Source of the DNA: Bradyrhizobium liaoningense
GTDB taxonomy: Bacteria > Pseudomonadota > Alphaproteobacteria > Rhizobiales > Xanthobacteraceae
DNA: 64,000 nt
Direction of reading: 5' to 3'
Assembly: GCF_018130955.1 (NCBI RefSeq)
Contig: NZ_JAFCJM010000005.1
Coordinates: forward strand, 62,001-126,000
Part shown: positions 1-8,872 of the stretch, in pieces
Numbering within the stretch: position 1 is the stretch's first letter
How the letters are laid out: the number at the start of each line of letters is the position of its first letter
The notes under the pieces: model-generated
Seen by the model: the letters and a program-made list of their open reading frames with translations, nothing else
Told to the model about the DNA's origin: nothing
Database searches by the model: none
Program-made: the position numbers and the translations under genes

Positions 1-116
1 TTGGCCCGGCCGTCACATTCCTCGCGGGGCTCGGCTTTGCGCTGGTCTCCCTCGCCGGGCTGCTTGCGATCGGCAATGGAATCACGCAAGCCGCCAGCGC
101 GGCGGAGAAGCAATAA
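1..116 (+). CDS. C-terminal end of an integral membrane protein (partial)
   Basis: The frame starting at base 3 runs without interruption into the window and stops with TAA at 114-116. Its 37 visible residues contain one hydrophobic, Gly/Leu/Ala-rich helix (about residues 5-24) and a short polar tail ending AAEKQ, as at the end of a polytopic transporter such as an MFS permease. The family cannot be fixed from this fragment. The next gene starts 17 bases downstream, so the two may be co-transcribed. Confidence 0.5.
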   Translation, partial: GPAVTFLAGLGFALVSLAGLLAIGNGITQAASAAEKQ

Positions 117-132
117 TGGGAGATATCGGGAC

Positions 133-522
133 GTGCTGAGCGGATTGATCGCGATCATGATCGGCAGCGTGCTCGGCGGATGCGCGCGCTATTTCATCTC
201 CGGCGCCATTGCCCGCCGGATGGGCGAGACCTTTCCCTGGGGGACGCTCACCATCAACGTCACCGGGGCGTTCATCATCGGCGTCTTCGGCGCGCTCGCC
301 ACCCATCCCGGCTCGCTGTTTGCCGCGCCCAATCCGTGGCTGTTCGCGGTGACCGGCCTCCTCGGCTGCTACACCACCGTGTCCTCGTTCAGCCTGCAAA
401 CACTGACGCTCGCGCGCACCGGCGAGCAGCTCCACGCGGTCGGCAACATCCTCGCCTCGGTCGGATTGTGCCTTGCCGCGGTCAGTTGCGGCTTCCTCCT
501 CGCCGACAGTCTTGGGGGCTAG
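133..522 (+). CDS. crcB: Fluoride channel CrcB/Fluc, first subunit
   Basis: A 129-residue, four-helix membrane protein of the CrcB/Fluc family, which exports fluoride passively across the inner membrane. It has the family motifs GGxxRY (near residue 14), the GTLxINxxGAFIIG block and a pore-helix segment read as GCYTTVSSFS. The GTG start at 133 is chosen because the first helix begins there and a purine-rich GGGAGA lies about 10 bases upstream; upstream codons in the frame are non-hydrophobic. A second crcB starts 7 bases after the stop. Adjacent non-identical copies usually form a heterodimer of opposite topologies. The pore segment departs from the usual GGxTTFSTF, which is intact in the partner. 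Confidence 0.85.
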   Translation: MLSGLIAIMIGSVLGGCARYFISGAIARRMGETFPWGTLTINVTGAFIIGVFGALATHPGSLFAAPNPWLFAVTGLLGCYTTVSSFSLQTLTLARTGEQLHAVGNILASVGLCLAAVSCGFLLADSLGG

Positions 523-528
523 AACGCG

Positions 529-957
529 ATGACCGCCCTCTCCTCCGCTGATCGCTGGCGCAGCGCCGTGCTCTATGCGTGGGTGGCCGCCGGCAGCATT
601 GTCGGCGGGCTTGCACGCTACCTCACCGGGCTCGCGCTCGACACCGGGCCCGGCTTCCCCTGGAACACGCTGTTCATCAACGCGCTCGGCTCGCTGATCA
701 TCGGTTTCTACGCGACGCTGACCGGCCCGGACGGGCGCGTGCTGGCGCGGCCCGAGCACCGGCAGTTCGTCATGACCGGCTTCTGCGGCGGCTACACCAC
801 CTTCTCGACCTTCAGCCTGGAAACCTTCCGCCTGTTCCACACCGGCATGAAGTACACTGCGCTCGCCTATATCGGCGCATCGCTGATCTGTTGGCTGGTG
901 TCGGTGTGGCTCGGCCACATGATGGCGGCCCGCTACAATCGCTTGAAGAGGAGTTGA
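529..957 (+). CDS. crcB: Fluoride channel CrcB/Fluc, second subunit
   Basis: A 142-residue CrcB/Fluc protein with the canonical motifs GGLARY, NTLFINALGSLIIG and GFCGGYTTFSTFSLE, including the Phe box and Thr-rich track of the fluoride pore. Four hydrophobic helices are visible. It follows the first crcB by 7 bases and precedes the DUF190 gene by 2, so the three form one transcription unit. Compared with the first copy it has an extra N-terminal stretch of about 15 residues before helix 1. The pair probably forms an antiparallel heterodimer; this is inferred from the family and from the tandem arrangement. Confidence 0.9.
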   Translation: MTALSSADRWRSAVLYAWVAAGSIVGGLARYLTGLALDTGPGFPWNTLFINALGSLIIGFYATLTGPDGRVLARPEHRQFVMTGFCGGYTTFSTFSLETFRLFHTGMKYTALAYIGASLICWLVSVWLGHMMAARYNRLKRS

Positions 958-959
958 TC

Positions 960-1301
960 ATGCAGATTCCCAGTCAGGCCGTGTCGCTGCGGATCTTCAT
1001 CGGCGAGAGCGATCATTTCGACGGCAAGCCGCTCTATGAAGCGATCGTGATCAAGGCGCGCGAGCAGCATCTCGCCGGCGCCACCGTGCTGCGCGGCCCC
1101 ATGGGTTTTGGCAAGTCGAGCCGGCTGCACACCTCAAAGATCCTGCGGCTGTCGGAGGATTTGCCGCTCCTGATCGAGATCGTGGACAGCGAGGACAACA
1201 TCAATGCATTCCTGCCCATCCTGGACGGCATGATGTCGAGCGGGCTGATCACCTTGGAGAAGGTCCAGGTCCTGCAATATGGTGAGAAGGCCGCTGGCTG
1301 A
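960..1301 (+). CDS. DUF190 domain protein
   Basis: A 113-residue soluble protein of the DUF190 family (PII-like ferredoxin-fold). Visible features are the N-terminal strand with RIFIGESDHFDGKPLYE and the central RGPMGFGKSSRLHTSKILRLSEDLP segment, which carries a Gly/Lys/Ser loop and a conserved His, followed by an IVD strand. A strong GAAGAGGAG lies just before the ATG, inside the end of crcB. DUF190 genes are often found beside crcB, so a regulatory or sensing role in fluoride export is plausible but not shown by sequence. Length and motifs are complete. Confidence 0.85.
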   Translation: MQIPSQAVSLRIFIGESDHFDGKPLYEAIVIKAREQHLAGATVLRGPMGFGKSSRLHTSKILRLSEDLPLLIEIVDSEDNINAFLPILDGMMSSGLITLEKVQVLQYGEKAAG

Positions 1302-1338
1302 GCGCTGCGGCTGAACCGGTGGTGTTTCAGGAGGCGGA

Positions 1339-1644
1339 ATGAGCGAGACCGTCACCAAGCGTAAAACCAGGACGAAGACCAAGGTCGAACGGCCGCGGCT
1401 GCACAAGGTCATCCTGATCAACGACGACTACACGCCACGTGAATTCGTTACCATGGTGCTGAAGGCCGAGTTCCGCATGACAGAGGACCAGGCCTACAAG
1501 GTGATGATAACAGCGCATAAGCTCGGCGCCTGTGTGGTCGCCGTCTTCACCAAGGACGTCGCCGAGACCAAGGCGACGCGTGCCACCGACGCCGGCCGCG
1601 CCAAGGGCTATCCGCTCTTGTTTACCACTGAGCCGGAGGAATAG
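1339..1644 (+). CDS. clpS: ATP-dependent Clp protease adaptor ClpS
   Basis: A 101-residue ClpS adaptor that delivers N-degron substrates to ClpAP. After a basic, disordered N-terminus (residues 1-20) comes the core: VILINDDYTPREFVTMVL (the NDD/TP substrate pocket), the helix with KVMITAHKLGACVVAVF, then the C-terminal TKDVAETK and PLLFTTEPEE. A clear AGGAGG precedes the ATG by 5 bases. No clpA lies next to it; rhizobia often carry two ClpS paralogues and this may be the one unlinked to clpA. It is separated from DUF190 by 37 bases and may or may not share its transcript. Confidence 0.93.
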   Translation: MSETVTKRKTRTKTKVERPRLHKVILINDDYTPREFVTMVLKAEFRMTEDQAYKVMITAHKLGACVVAVFTKDVAETKATRATDAGRAKGYPLLFTTEPEE

Positions 1645-1731
1645 CGGCGCGGCGGCAAGACGACGGCGCATGCGCGCAATTTTAGCGATCGCCGCTACCT
1701 CTGGTTTAATCTCGTGTGGCACGACCGTGCG

Positions 1732-2493
1732 ATGACAATCGCACTGCGCAAGCAACTCGAGCTCCAGCCCGCCCGCCCCGAGACCTCGTTCGGCCCCTTC
1801 AAGCTGCTGCACGCCCTGCCCTGGCTGATCCTGGCCGCAGCCATGCGGGTGATCGCCTTCGGCGGCGGCGTGGCGCTGCCGGCGACCATCGTCTCCGATC
1901 TCTCGATCCTGCTGGCCTTCTTTGCCACCGCGCAGCGGTCGATCGAGGTTGCCGGCGGCCAGTCGTCGCTCGGCGAACTGACCATGGGCGAGCAGTTCAA
2001 GCTCTCCCTTGCGATCTTCTGGCGGATTGCGCTTCTGATGATTGCAGCGACGATCGGCGTCGACTTGGTCGGCCGGACCACCTCCGCGCGGCACCTGATG
2101 TCCGGGCTCGACGGCGTGGCCTTCGACCAGTTCACGCATCTCGGCCGCTTCTGGAGCGCGTCGATCGCCACACTCGTGCTGCTCATGATCGTCCGTGCCG
2201 AGCGCAGCAATGGCCAGATTGCGCTGTTCGCCGCAATCGCAGAGTTCGGACGGCGCGGGCTCTGGCTCGGCGCCGCCGTGGTCGTGCTCGGCCTGCTCAA
2301 CATCGCGCTCGGCTTCGGACAGGAGCTGGTTCGCAGCGCCATCTGGAACTTCTGGCAGACCTCTGCCGCCAGCCAGTTCACCAAGAACCTGATCTATTTC
2401 TGCTTCATCTTCTCCTTTGCGATGCTCCGGCTGTGGCTCACCCTGACGATCCTGACCCTCGGCCTGAGGCAGTCCTACGTCCGCGCCGACTAG
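1732..2493 (+). CDS. Six-helix membrane protein of unknown function
   Basis: A 253-residue inner-membrane protein with about six hydrophobic segments: residues 30-50, 55-72, 93-115, 145-160, 175-198 and 220-245. No catalytic motif or transporter signature was recognised. The ATG at 1732 is preferred over an in-frame GTG 18 bases upstream because it lies nearer the first ordered segment; no good ribosome site decides it. It follows clpS by 87 bases on the same strand. Proteins of this type, with a helix bundle and a long loop between helices 3 and 4, are common in Bradyrhizobium and are called conserved hypothetical membrane proteins. Confidence 0.7.
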   Translation: MTIALRKQLELQPARPETSFGPFKLLHALPWLILAAAMRVIAFGGGVALPATIVSDLSILLAFFATAQRSIEVAGGQSSLGELTMGEQFKLSLAIFWRIALLMIAATIGVDLVGRTTSARHLMSGLDGVAFDQFTHLGRFWSASIATLVLLMIVRAERSNGQIALFAAIAEFGRRGLWLGAAVVVLGLLNIALGFGQELVRSAIWNFWQTSAASQFTKNLIYFCFIFSFAMLRLWLTLTILTLGLRQSYVRAD

Positions 2494-2644
2494 CCCAATG
2501 CCTTCACCGCAGGAATAGCCGCCCGACGTTTTCGCGCTTTGCATTCGGCTGCGGGATCACGGAGAATGTAGCCAAGCCGGCATCAGCCGGGAGGCAAAAG
2601 AAGCGGGAAACGACGGGATGGGCGCAACGGAGAAAGGCCTCGCG

Positions 2645-3661
2645 ATGAGGGGCCGGCTGGTCTTCGCGGGGGTCTTGGCCTTAGCAACACTCATGTCTTT
2701 GGCGAACGGCGCGCAGGCCGCCGACAAGGTGCGCATCGGGCTGTTAAAACTCTCCTCGGCCGCGCCGTTGTACCTCGCCAAGGACCGCGGCTATTTCGAG
2801 CAGGAAGGCATCGACGTCGATTTCAAGTTTTTTGACGCGGCGGTGCCGATCGCGGTGGCCGCGGTTTCCGGCGATATCGATATCGGCTTCACCGGCTTTA
2901 CCGCCGCCTTCTACAATCTCGCCGGCAAGGGCGGGCTGAAGGTCATCGCCGGCACAGCGCGCGAAGCACCCGGCTTCCAGAACACGGCTTACGTCGCCTC
3001 CAAGCGCGCCCATGAGGCCGGCCTGAAGACGCTCAAGGACCTGCCCGGACATTCCGTCGGCATCACGCAGGTCGGCTCGACCTTCCACTATTCGCTCGGC
3101 CTGATCGCCGACAAGCTGAAATTCGACATCGGCTCGGTCAAGGTCGTGCCGCTGCAATCGCTGCCCAATGTCGCCGCCGCCATCAAGGGCGGCCAGCTCG
3201 ACGCCGCGCTGACCGCCACGACCACGATCAGCCCGGTGATCGCCTCGGGCGACGCCTTCGTGCTCGGCTTCGTCGGCGACGAAACGCCGTGGATGCTCGG
3301 CTGTGTCGTGGCCTCGACCGCCACGATCGACAAGAACCGCAAGCTGATCGAGAAGGTGCTCGCGGTCTACCGGCGCGGTGCCGAGGAGTATGCCCGCGTG
3401 CTGCTCAAGCGCGACGGCGACGGCAAGTTCGTCCGCAGCGACGAGGGCGACGCGATCCTCGCGATCGTTTCCAGATACACCGAGCAGAAGATCGAGGCGT
3501 TGCGGCTGGGACTCGCCGTGGTCGACCCCGCGCTCGACAGCGCCGATATCGCGCGGCAGATCGCCTGGTTCAAGGCGCAGAAGATGGTCGACGCCGAGGT
3601 CGACGCAGACAAGATCATCGACAAGTCGTTCGTGCCTGACAGGCCGACCAATCCGAAATGA
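2645..3661 (+). CDS. ABC transporter periplasmic binding protein, NMT1/SsuA-TauA type
   Basis: A 338-residue secreted protein with a Sec signal peptide (residues 1-25, cut after AQA). The mature part begins DKVRIGLLKLSSAAPLYLAKDRGYFEQEGIDVDF, the typical opening of NMT1/SsuA/TauA-type binding proteins, followed by GDIDIGFTGFTAAFYNL and a second lobe with SVGITQVGSTFHYSL. Such proteins bind sulfonates, nitrate, thiamine precursors or aromatic acids; the ligand is not deducible here. No permease or ATPase gene is adjacent, so this is an orphan binding protein or works with a distant transporter. ATG 2645 is chosen over 2618 because it starts the signal peptide. Confidence 0.85.
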   Translation: MRGRLVFAGVLALATLMSLANGAQAADKVRIGLLKLSSAAPLYLAKDRGYFEQEGIDVDFKFFDAAVPIAVAAVSGDIDIGFTGFTAAFYNLAGKGGLKVIAGTAREAPGFQNTAYVASKRAHEAGLKTLKDLPGHSVGITQVGSTFHYSLGLIADKLKFDIGSVKVVPLQSLPNVAAAIKGGQLDAALTATTTISPVIASGDAFVLGFVGDETPWMLGCVVASTATIDKNRKLIEKVLAVYRRGAEEYARVLLKRDGDGKFVRSDEGDAILAIVSRYTEQKIEALRLGLAVVDPALDSADIARQIAWFKAQKMVDAEVDADKIIDKSFVPDRPTNPK

Positions 3662-3698
3662 CGACGACCGCAATGATAACGCGGAGCCGCACGGCGCC

Positions 3699-4724
3699 CT
3701 AGACCGGCGGCGGATTGCGATCGCTGAACGTCACCCGCTGGTGCCAGTACGGATAAGGCAGCGTCACCTTGCTGGCTGCATCCAGCTTGGCAATCTGATC
3801 CTTGGTCAGTGACCAGCCGACCGCGCCGAGATTTTCGCGGAGCTGGGCCTCGTTGCGGGCGCCAATAATGAGTGTCGAGACCGTCGGGCGCTGCAGCAGC
3901 CAATTCAACGCGATCTGCGATACGCTCTTGCCCGTTTCTTTCGCGACCTCGTCGATCGCATCAACGACGCGATAGACGTGCTCGTCCGGAACGGGCGGGC
4001 CGAACTCGGCGGTCTTGGGCAGGCGGCTGACTTCGGGGCGCGGCTGACCGCGACGGATTTTTCCGGTCAGACGCCCCCAGCCGAGCGGCGACCACACGAC
4101 CGCGCCAAGACCCTGGTCGAGACCAAGCGGCATCAGCTCCCATTCGTAGTCGCGCCCGATCAACGAATAATAGGTCTGGTTGGCGACGTAGCGCGGATAG
4201 CCGTATCTGTCGGCAATGGCGAGCGACTTCATGAGGTGCCAGCCCGAGAAGTTCGAAACGCCCACATAGCGGATCTTGCCGGCGCGCACGAGGCCATCGA
4301 GGGTCGCGAGCACCTCCTCGGGCGGCGTCATGGCATCGAAGCCGTGGAGCTGGAACAAGTCGATATAGCCGGTCCCGAGCCTCCGAAGCGAGCCGTCGAT
4401 GGCCGAAAGTAGATTTTGCCGCGACGAGCCGACGTCATTGGGCCCGTCGCCGAAGCGGAATGTCGCCTTGGTCGAGATCAGAACCTTGTCGCGCCGTCCC
4501 TTGATCGCCTCGCCGAGCACGCGCTCGGATTCGCCAAGCGAATAGACATTGGCGGTGTCAAACATCGACACGCCGGCATCGAGGCAGATATCGAGGAGGC
4601 GCCGCGCTTCGGTCGCATCGGTCGTGCCCCAGGCTGCAAGCCGGCCAACACCGCCAAATGTGCCGGTGCCGAGACTCAAGGCCGGAACCGAAAGCCCTGA
4701 CGAACCCAAGCGTCGATATTCCAT
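3699..4724 (-). CDS. Aldo/keto reductase (AKR family)
   Basis: A 341-residue NADPH-dependent aldo/keto reductase with a TIM-barrel fold. Motifs include MEYRRLGSSGLSVPALSLGT at the N-terminus, the catalytic Asp in FDTANVYSLGESERVLGEA, Tyr of that same segment, Lys in DKVLISTKATF, and the cofactor-binding YVGVSNFSGWHL and TVSTLIIGARNEAQLREN blocks. It resembles the YghZ/Gpr-type group that reduces small aldehydes. The ATG at 4724 has GGGAG about 8 bases upstream. It is convergent with the binding-protein gene; the neighbours give no hint of a substrate. Confidence 0.88.
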   Translation of the reverse strand: MEYRRLGSSGLSVPALSLGTGTFGGVGRLAAWGTTDATEARRLLDICLDAGVSMFDTANVYSLGESERVLGEAIKGRRDKVLISTKATFRFGDGPNDVGSSRQNLLSAIDGSLRRLGTGYIDLFQLHGFDAMTPPEEVLATLDGLVRAGKIRYVGVSNFSGWHLMKSLAIADRYGYPRYVANQTYYSLIGRDYEWELMPLGLDQGLGAVVWSPLGWGRLTGKIRRGQPRPEVSRLPKTAEFGPPVPDEHVYRVVDAIDEVAKETGKSVSQIALNWLLQRPTVSTLIIGARNEAQLRENLGAVGWSLTKDQIAKLDAASKVTLPYPYWHQRVTFSDRNPPPV

Positions 4725-4811
4725 CGCTTCACTCCCGTTGTTGATCGATGGTAACGCAGGCCTGCGCTGCAAGCCATCATGCCCGCACATGAAGGCTATA
4801 CGCCAGACGCG

Positions 4812-6005
4812 TTAGGCCATCATGACCGGCATCTCCTCGGCCAACCCATAGACGCGCTGGGCTTCCGAAAACCCCGCGATCGGGAATTCACCGAGCTCGG
4901 TCCAGCCGACGTTGCAGACGCTGACAAAATTTTTGGACGCCACGATGGTGCGGCCGAACCGGCCCGTGATCTTCTCCAGCCGTGCCGCGAGGTTGACGGC
5001 GCGGCCGATGCAGGTGAAGTCGAGCCGGTTGCCGCCGCCGATATTGCCGTAGAGGATGTGGCCGACATGCAGGGCGACGCCGAAGCGGAAGCGCTCGATC
5101 GCGTCACCGACGGGGAAGCTGAGTGTCTCGACGCTGGCGCGGGATTCGCGCGCGGCCTCGAGCACCCGGGCACAGACCTGGCCTGCGTCGCCGACATACT
5201 CGTTGATCGGGAACACGGCGAGCAGGCCGTCGCCCATGAATTTCAGGACTTCGCCGCCATGCGCCCGGATCGCGGCGACCTGGCAGTCGAAATAGTGATT
5301 GAGGATCTGGACGACCGTCTCGGCCGGCAGCCGATCCGACAACGCGGTGAAGCCGCGCAGGTCAGAGAGCCAGATCGCGGCCTGCATGGTATCGTTGTGG
5401 CCACGGCGGATCTGGCCGCCCATGATGCGCTCGCCGGCGCGGTTGCCGACATAGGTGTCGAGCAGCATCGTCGCCGTGCGGCGGAGCGTGATGATCTCCG
5501 TCATGCGCGTTAGGGGTTTTGCGATCGCGCGCATCACCGCGACGTGCTCATCGCTGAAGCCGCCGGGACGCTTGGTCGTCCAGGTCATCGCATTGACGGT
5601 GTCGTCGAGAAAGCGCAGCGGCAGCGCGAGATAGTCGGTGGCGCCCTCGTTGCGCAGATCATGGAGAAACGGAAAACGTTCGACGTCGAGCCCGTTGGGA
5701 TCGCCCCGGACCTCGAGCCCCTGATTGAACACGAGGCTCAGCGGGCTTCGCTTGAACTCAGGCGTCTCCTGGATTTCGAAATCGACCGTGCCGACCTCGA
5801 CCTCGGCCGCGCCCTGCTTCCAGATGAAGTTGCGGCCGAAGATTTCGGGATGCAGCGTGCGGATGAAGACGCCGACCCGCCACAGCGGCAGCCCGGCCGC
5901 GACCAGGCGCTCGCAACACTCGGCCATCATGTCGCTCGGCGTCGCGGCCGAGCGCGCGCCGTCGATCAGCCAGTCGGTCAGAGCGTCTATATCGGCTGTC
6001 TTCAT
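4812..6005 (-). CDS. Class III adenylate cyclase with N-terminal GAF-like region
   Basis: A 397-residue cytoplasmic protein. The N-terminal half (to about residue 185) looks like a GAF-type sensory region without membrane helices. The C-terminal half is a class III nucleotide cyclase: WLSDLRGFTALSDRLPAE carries the first metal-binding Asp, GEVLKFMGDGLLAVF the second, and RLDFTCIGRAVNLAARLE the transition-state Asn/Arg. Substrate-determining residues suggest ATP, but this is inference. An in-frame GTG lies two codons upstream of the ATG used. It is 119 bases from the aldo/keto reductase on the same strand. Confidence 0.85.
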   Translation of the reverse strand: MKTADIDALTDWLIDGARSAATPSDMMAECCERLVAAGLPLWRVGVFIRTLHPEIFGRNFIWKQGAAEVEVGTVDFEIQETPEFKRSPLSLVFNQGLEVRGDPNGLDVERFPFLHDLRNEGATDYLALPLRFLDDTVNAMTWTTKRPGGFSDEHVAVMRAIAKPLTRMTEIITLRRTATMLLDTYVGNRAGERIMGGQIRRGHNDTMQAAIWLSDLRGFTALSDRLPAETVVQILNHYFDCQVAAIRAHGGEVLKFMGDGLLAVFPINEYVGDAGQVCARVLEAARESRASVETLSFPVGDAIERFRFGVALHVGHILYGNIGGGNRLDFTCIGRAVNLAARLEKITGRFGRTIVASKNFVSVCNVGWTELGEFPIAGFSEAQRVYGLAEEMPVMMA

Positions 6006-6070
6006 GGCCACACAATTTGTGGGCGAACGGTTCGGCCCGTCAAGCCATGCCGAAGGTTAGTATCGCGACG

Positions 6071-7159
6071 CTAACGCCCGACCTGCCCGCGGTCGCGCAA
6101 AAAGTGGTCGGCCAGCACACAGGCCATCATGGCCTCGCCGACCGGCACCGCACGGATGCCGACGCAGGGGTCGTGGCGGCCCTTGGTCATGATCTCGGTG
6201 TCGGCGCCCTTGCGGTCGACGGTCAGGCGCGGCTGCAGGATCGATGAGGTCGGCTTTACGGCAAAGCGCACCACCACCGGTTGCCCGGTGGAGATGCCAC
6301 CCAGGACGCCGCCGGCATGGTTGGACAGGAAGCGCGTGCCGTCATTGCCGGTCCGCATCTCGTCGGCATTCTCCTCGCCGGTGAGTTCGGCCGCACCAAA
6401 ACCGGCGCCGATCTCGACACCCTTCACCGCGTTGATGGTCATCATCGCGCCAGCGAGATCGGAATCGAGCTTTGCATAGATCGGTGCGCCCAAGCCGGCC
6501 GGCACGCCCTCGGCCACCACCTCGATGACAGCGCCGATCGACGAGCCGCTTTTGCGGATGCCGTCGAGATAGGTTTCGAAGAACGCGGCCTTGTCCTTGT
6601 CCGGGCAGAAGAACGGATTGTTGGCGATCTCGTCCCAGTCCCATTTGTCGCGATCGATCTTGTGCGGGCCGATCTGCACCAGCGCGCCGCGCACCTTCAC
6701 GTCGGGGATCACCTTTCGCGCGATGGCACCGGCCGCGACGCGCATCGCGGTCTCGCGCGCCGAGGAGCGCCCGCCGCCGCGATAGTCGCGCAGGCCATAC
6801 TTCGCCTCATAGGTGAAGTCGGCGTGACCTGGGCGGAACTTGTCCTTGATCTCGGAATAGTCCTTCGAGCGCTGGTCGGTGTTCTCGATCAACAGCCCGA
6901 TCGGCGTGCCCGTCGTGACCTGCACGCCGGTTTCGGGATGGGCCATCACGCCGGAGAGGATTTTGACCTGGTCCGGCTCCTGGCGCTGGGTGGTGAAGCG
7001 CGACTGGCCGGGACGGCGGCGATCGAGGTCGCGCTGAATGTCGGCCTCGGTGAGCGGGATCAGCGGCGGACAGCCGTCGACCACGCAGCCGATCGCCACC
7101 CCATGGCTCTCGCCGAACGTGGTGACGCGGAACATATGGCCGAAGGTGTTGAAGGACAT
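6071..7159 (-). CDS. aroC: Chorismate synthase
   Basis: A 362-residue chorismate synthase, the last step of the shikimate pathway (EPSP to chorismate, needing reduced FMN). All three family signatures are present: [17 protein letters not shown] near the N-terminus, [19 protein letters not shown] in the middle, and the [20 protein letters not shown] block. Length matches the bacterial enzyme. It precedes a histidine phosphatase and fabI on the same strand, separated by a repeat element, so co-transcription is uncertain. Confidence 0.97.
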   Translation of the reverse strand: MSFNTFGHMFRVTTFGESHGVAIGCVVDGCPPLIPLTEADIQRDLDRRRPGQSRFTTQRQEPDQVKILSGVMAHPETGVQVTTGTPIGLLIENTDQRSKDYSEIKDKFRPGHADFTYEAKYGLRDYRGGGRSSARETAMRVAAGAIARKVIPDVKVRGALVQIGPHKIDRDKWDWDEIANNPFFCPDKDKAAFFETYLDGIRKSGSSIGAVIEVVAEGVPAGLGAPIYAKLDSDLAGAMMTINAVKGVEIGAGFGAAELTGEENADEMRTGNDGTRFLSNHAGGVLGGISTGQPVVVRFAVKPTSSILQPRLTVDRKGADTEIMTKGRHDPCVGIRAVPVGEAMMACVLADHFLRDRGQVGR

Positions 7160-7226
7160 TTTTGCTCGCTAGCTCGGTTCCGGCGTGTGGTAACGCGCAG
7201 GCGCACGGCGGTCAAACAAGTACATC

Positions 7227-7304
7227 GTCATTCCGGGGCGACGCGCAGCACCGAACCCGGAATCTCGAGATTCCGGGTTCGCCCTTCGGGCGCCCCGGAA
7301 TGAC
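7227..7304. repeat. Palindromic intergenic repeat (REP-like), copy 1
   Basis: Outer arms GTCATTCCGGGGCG (7227-7240) and CGCCCCGGAATGAC (7291-7304) are exact inverted complements. Inside, 7253-7280 is a perfect 28-base palindrome centred on CTCGAG. Related copies lie at 19840-19919 and 21842-21964. It sits between convergent or tandem gene ends and may act as a terminator or RNA-processing hairpin. Confidence 0.85.
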
Positions 7305-7315
7305 GGTGCATTGGG

Positions 7316-7915
7316 TTAACTATACTTCGCCAGGCGGCCGTCGCGGAATACGTAAACGGTCCCCTGCTCGATATAGAGCTCGGCGGCGCTGGCCGGCGTC
7401 TCCAGGCCGAGCGAGACCATCAGGGCCCGCGCGGTGCCGCCATGGGCGACCGCGACCGTGTCGCCGTGCAGCGAATTGTACCAGTCGCGCATGCGGACCT
7501 GCACATCGGCATAGGTCTCGCCGCCCGCAGGCGCCACCGTCCACTTGTCGGCCAAGCGCCGGGCGTACACGTCCGGATCGGCCGCGTCGCTTTCGGCCAG
7601 CGTCAGCCCTTCCCACGCGCCATAGCCGATTTCGCGCAGGCGATCGTCGAGCGCATAATCGGCGACCGGCAGCTCGAGCTTGCCACGCACGATCTCCATG
7701 GTCTGGCGCGCGCGGCCGAGCGGGCTCGACACATAAGGCAGCGAAGTCTTGGCGCGGCCATCGCGCGCGAACAGATCGGCGAGAATGCCGGCGGCCTGAA
7801 CCGCCTGCGCGCGGCCGCGCGCATTCAGCGCGATGTCCCTGGTGCCCTGCAGCCGGCCGAGCGCATTCCACTCGGTTTCGCCGTGGCGAAGATAATAGAT
7901 CGTTGGCGCGGGCAT
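7316..7915 (-). CDS. Histidine phosphatase family protein (phosphoglycerate mutase-like)
   Basis: A 199-residue branch-1 histidine phosphatase. The phospho-acceptor motif LRHGETEWN lies at residues 9-17; SSPLGRARQT gives the second catalytic Arg, LREIGYGAWEGLT the acid/base Glu region, and VAVAHGGTARAL the second catalytic His. The length fits cofactor-dependent GpmB/CobC-like phosphatases rather than true glycolytic mutase (about 250 residues). The substrate is unknown. It lies 16 bases downstream of fabI on the same strand, so the two probably share a transcript. Confidence 0.88.
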   Translation of the reverse strand: MPAPTIYYLRHGETEWNALGRLQGTRDIALNARGRAQAVQAAGILADLFARDGRAKTSLPYVSSPLGRARQTMEIVRGKLELPVADYALDDRLREIGYGAWEGLTLAESDAADPDVYARRLADKWTVAPAGGETYADVQVRMRDWYNSLHGDTVAVAHGGTARALMVSLGLETPASAAELYIEQGTVYVFRDGRLAKYS

Positions 7916-7931
7916 TTTCGGAAGCTGAAGA

Positions 7932-8747
7932 TCAGTCCTTCCCGCCGAGCGAGATATCAGGCGCCTCCGGCCGCTTCATGCCAAGCACGTGATAGCCGGA
8001 ATCGACGTGATGCACCTCGCCGGTGACGCCGCGCGACAGGTCGGACAAGAAATACAGCGCGCTGCCACCAACGTCCTCGGTCGAGACGTTGCGCCGCAGC
8101 GGCGCGTTGTATTCGTTCCACTTCAGAATATAGCGGAAATCGCCGATGCCGGAGGCCGCGAGCGTCTTGATCGGGCCTGCCGAGATCGCGTTGACGCGGA
8201 TGTTCTTCTCGCCGAGATCGGCGGCGAGATAGCGGACGCTGGCTTCCAGCGCCGCCTTTGCCACGCCCATGATGTTGTAATGCGGCATCCACTTTTCGGC
8301 GCCGTAATAAGAGAGCGTGATGAGCGAGCCGCCATCGGTCATCAGCTTCTCGGCGCGCTGTGCCACCGCCGTGAACGAATAGCAGGAGATCAGCATCGAC
8401 TTGGTGAAGTTTTCCTGCGTGGTGTCGACATAGCGGCCCTCGAGCTGCTCGCCATAGGCGATCGCATGCACCAAGAAGTCGATCTTGCCCCACTTCTCCT
8501 TCAACACCGCGAACGCAGCGTCGATCGTCGCAGCATCGGTGACGTCGCAATGACCGAGCACGAGGCCGCCGATCTCGGCGGCGAGCGGCTCGACGCGCTT
8601 CTTGAGCGCATCGCCCTGATAGGTGAAGGCGAGTTCGGCGCCTGCCGCGTGGCATGCCTTGGCGATGCCCCAGGCGATCGAGCGGTTGTTGGCAACGCCG
8701 AGGACGACCCCGCGCTTGCCTTGCATCAGACCGGAATTCTGCGCCAT
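7932..8747 (-). CDS. fabI: Enoyl-[acyl-carrier-protein] reductase (NADH)
   Basis: A 271-residue FabI that reduces trans-2-enoyl-ACP in fatty-acid elongation. It shows the SDR-type nucleotide site GVANNRSIAWGIAK, the HAIAYG segment, and the FabI-specific catalytic pair Tyr-x6-Lys in YNIMGVAKAALEASVRYLA, then RVNAISAGPIKTLAASGI. The ATG at 8747 (MAQNSG) is preferred over an upstream in-frame start at 8759. Rhizobia usually have more than one enoyl reductase, so essentiality cannot be inferred. Triclosan and diazaborine act on this family. Confidence 0.95.
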   Translation of the reverse strand: MAQNSGLMQGKRGVVLGVANNRSIAWGIAKACHAAGAELAFTYQGDALKKRVEPLAAEIGGLVLGHCDVTDAATIDAAFAVLKEKWGKIDFLVHAIAYGEQLEGRYVDTTQENFTKSMLISCYSFTAVAQRAEKLMTDGGSLITLSYYGAEKWMPHYNIMGVAKAALEASVRYLAADLGEKNIRVNAISAGPIKTLAASGIGDFRYILKWNEYNAPLRRNVSTEDVGGSALYFLSDLSRGVTGEVHHVDSGYHVLGMKRPEAPDISLGGKD

Positions 8748-8872
8748 CTCTCTGTCCAATCGTGCCGGATTTTTCAGCTCTGGAGGTACACCAGCCCTCC
8801 ATTGCGGTACAGTCCTAATCCGCGGCGTTAACGCTGTTTCGGGTGCCGGAATAGCCGTTCCATTCAGGGGTT

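Noticed and set aside
82..918. 278-codon minus-strand frame across both crcB genes
   Set aside because: Shadow of two well-supported fluoride-channel genes.
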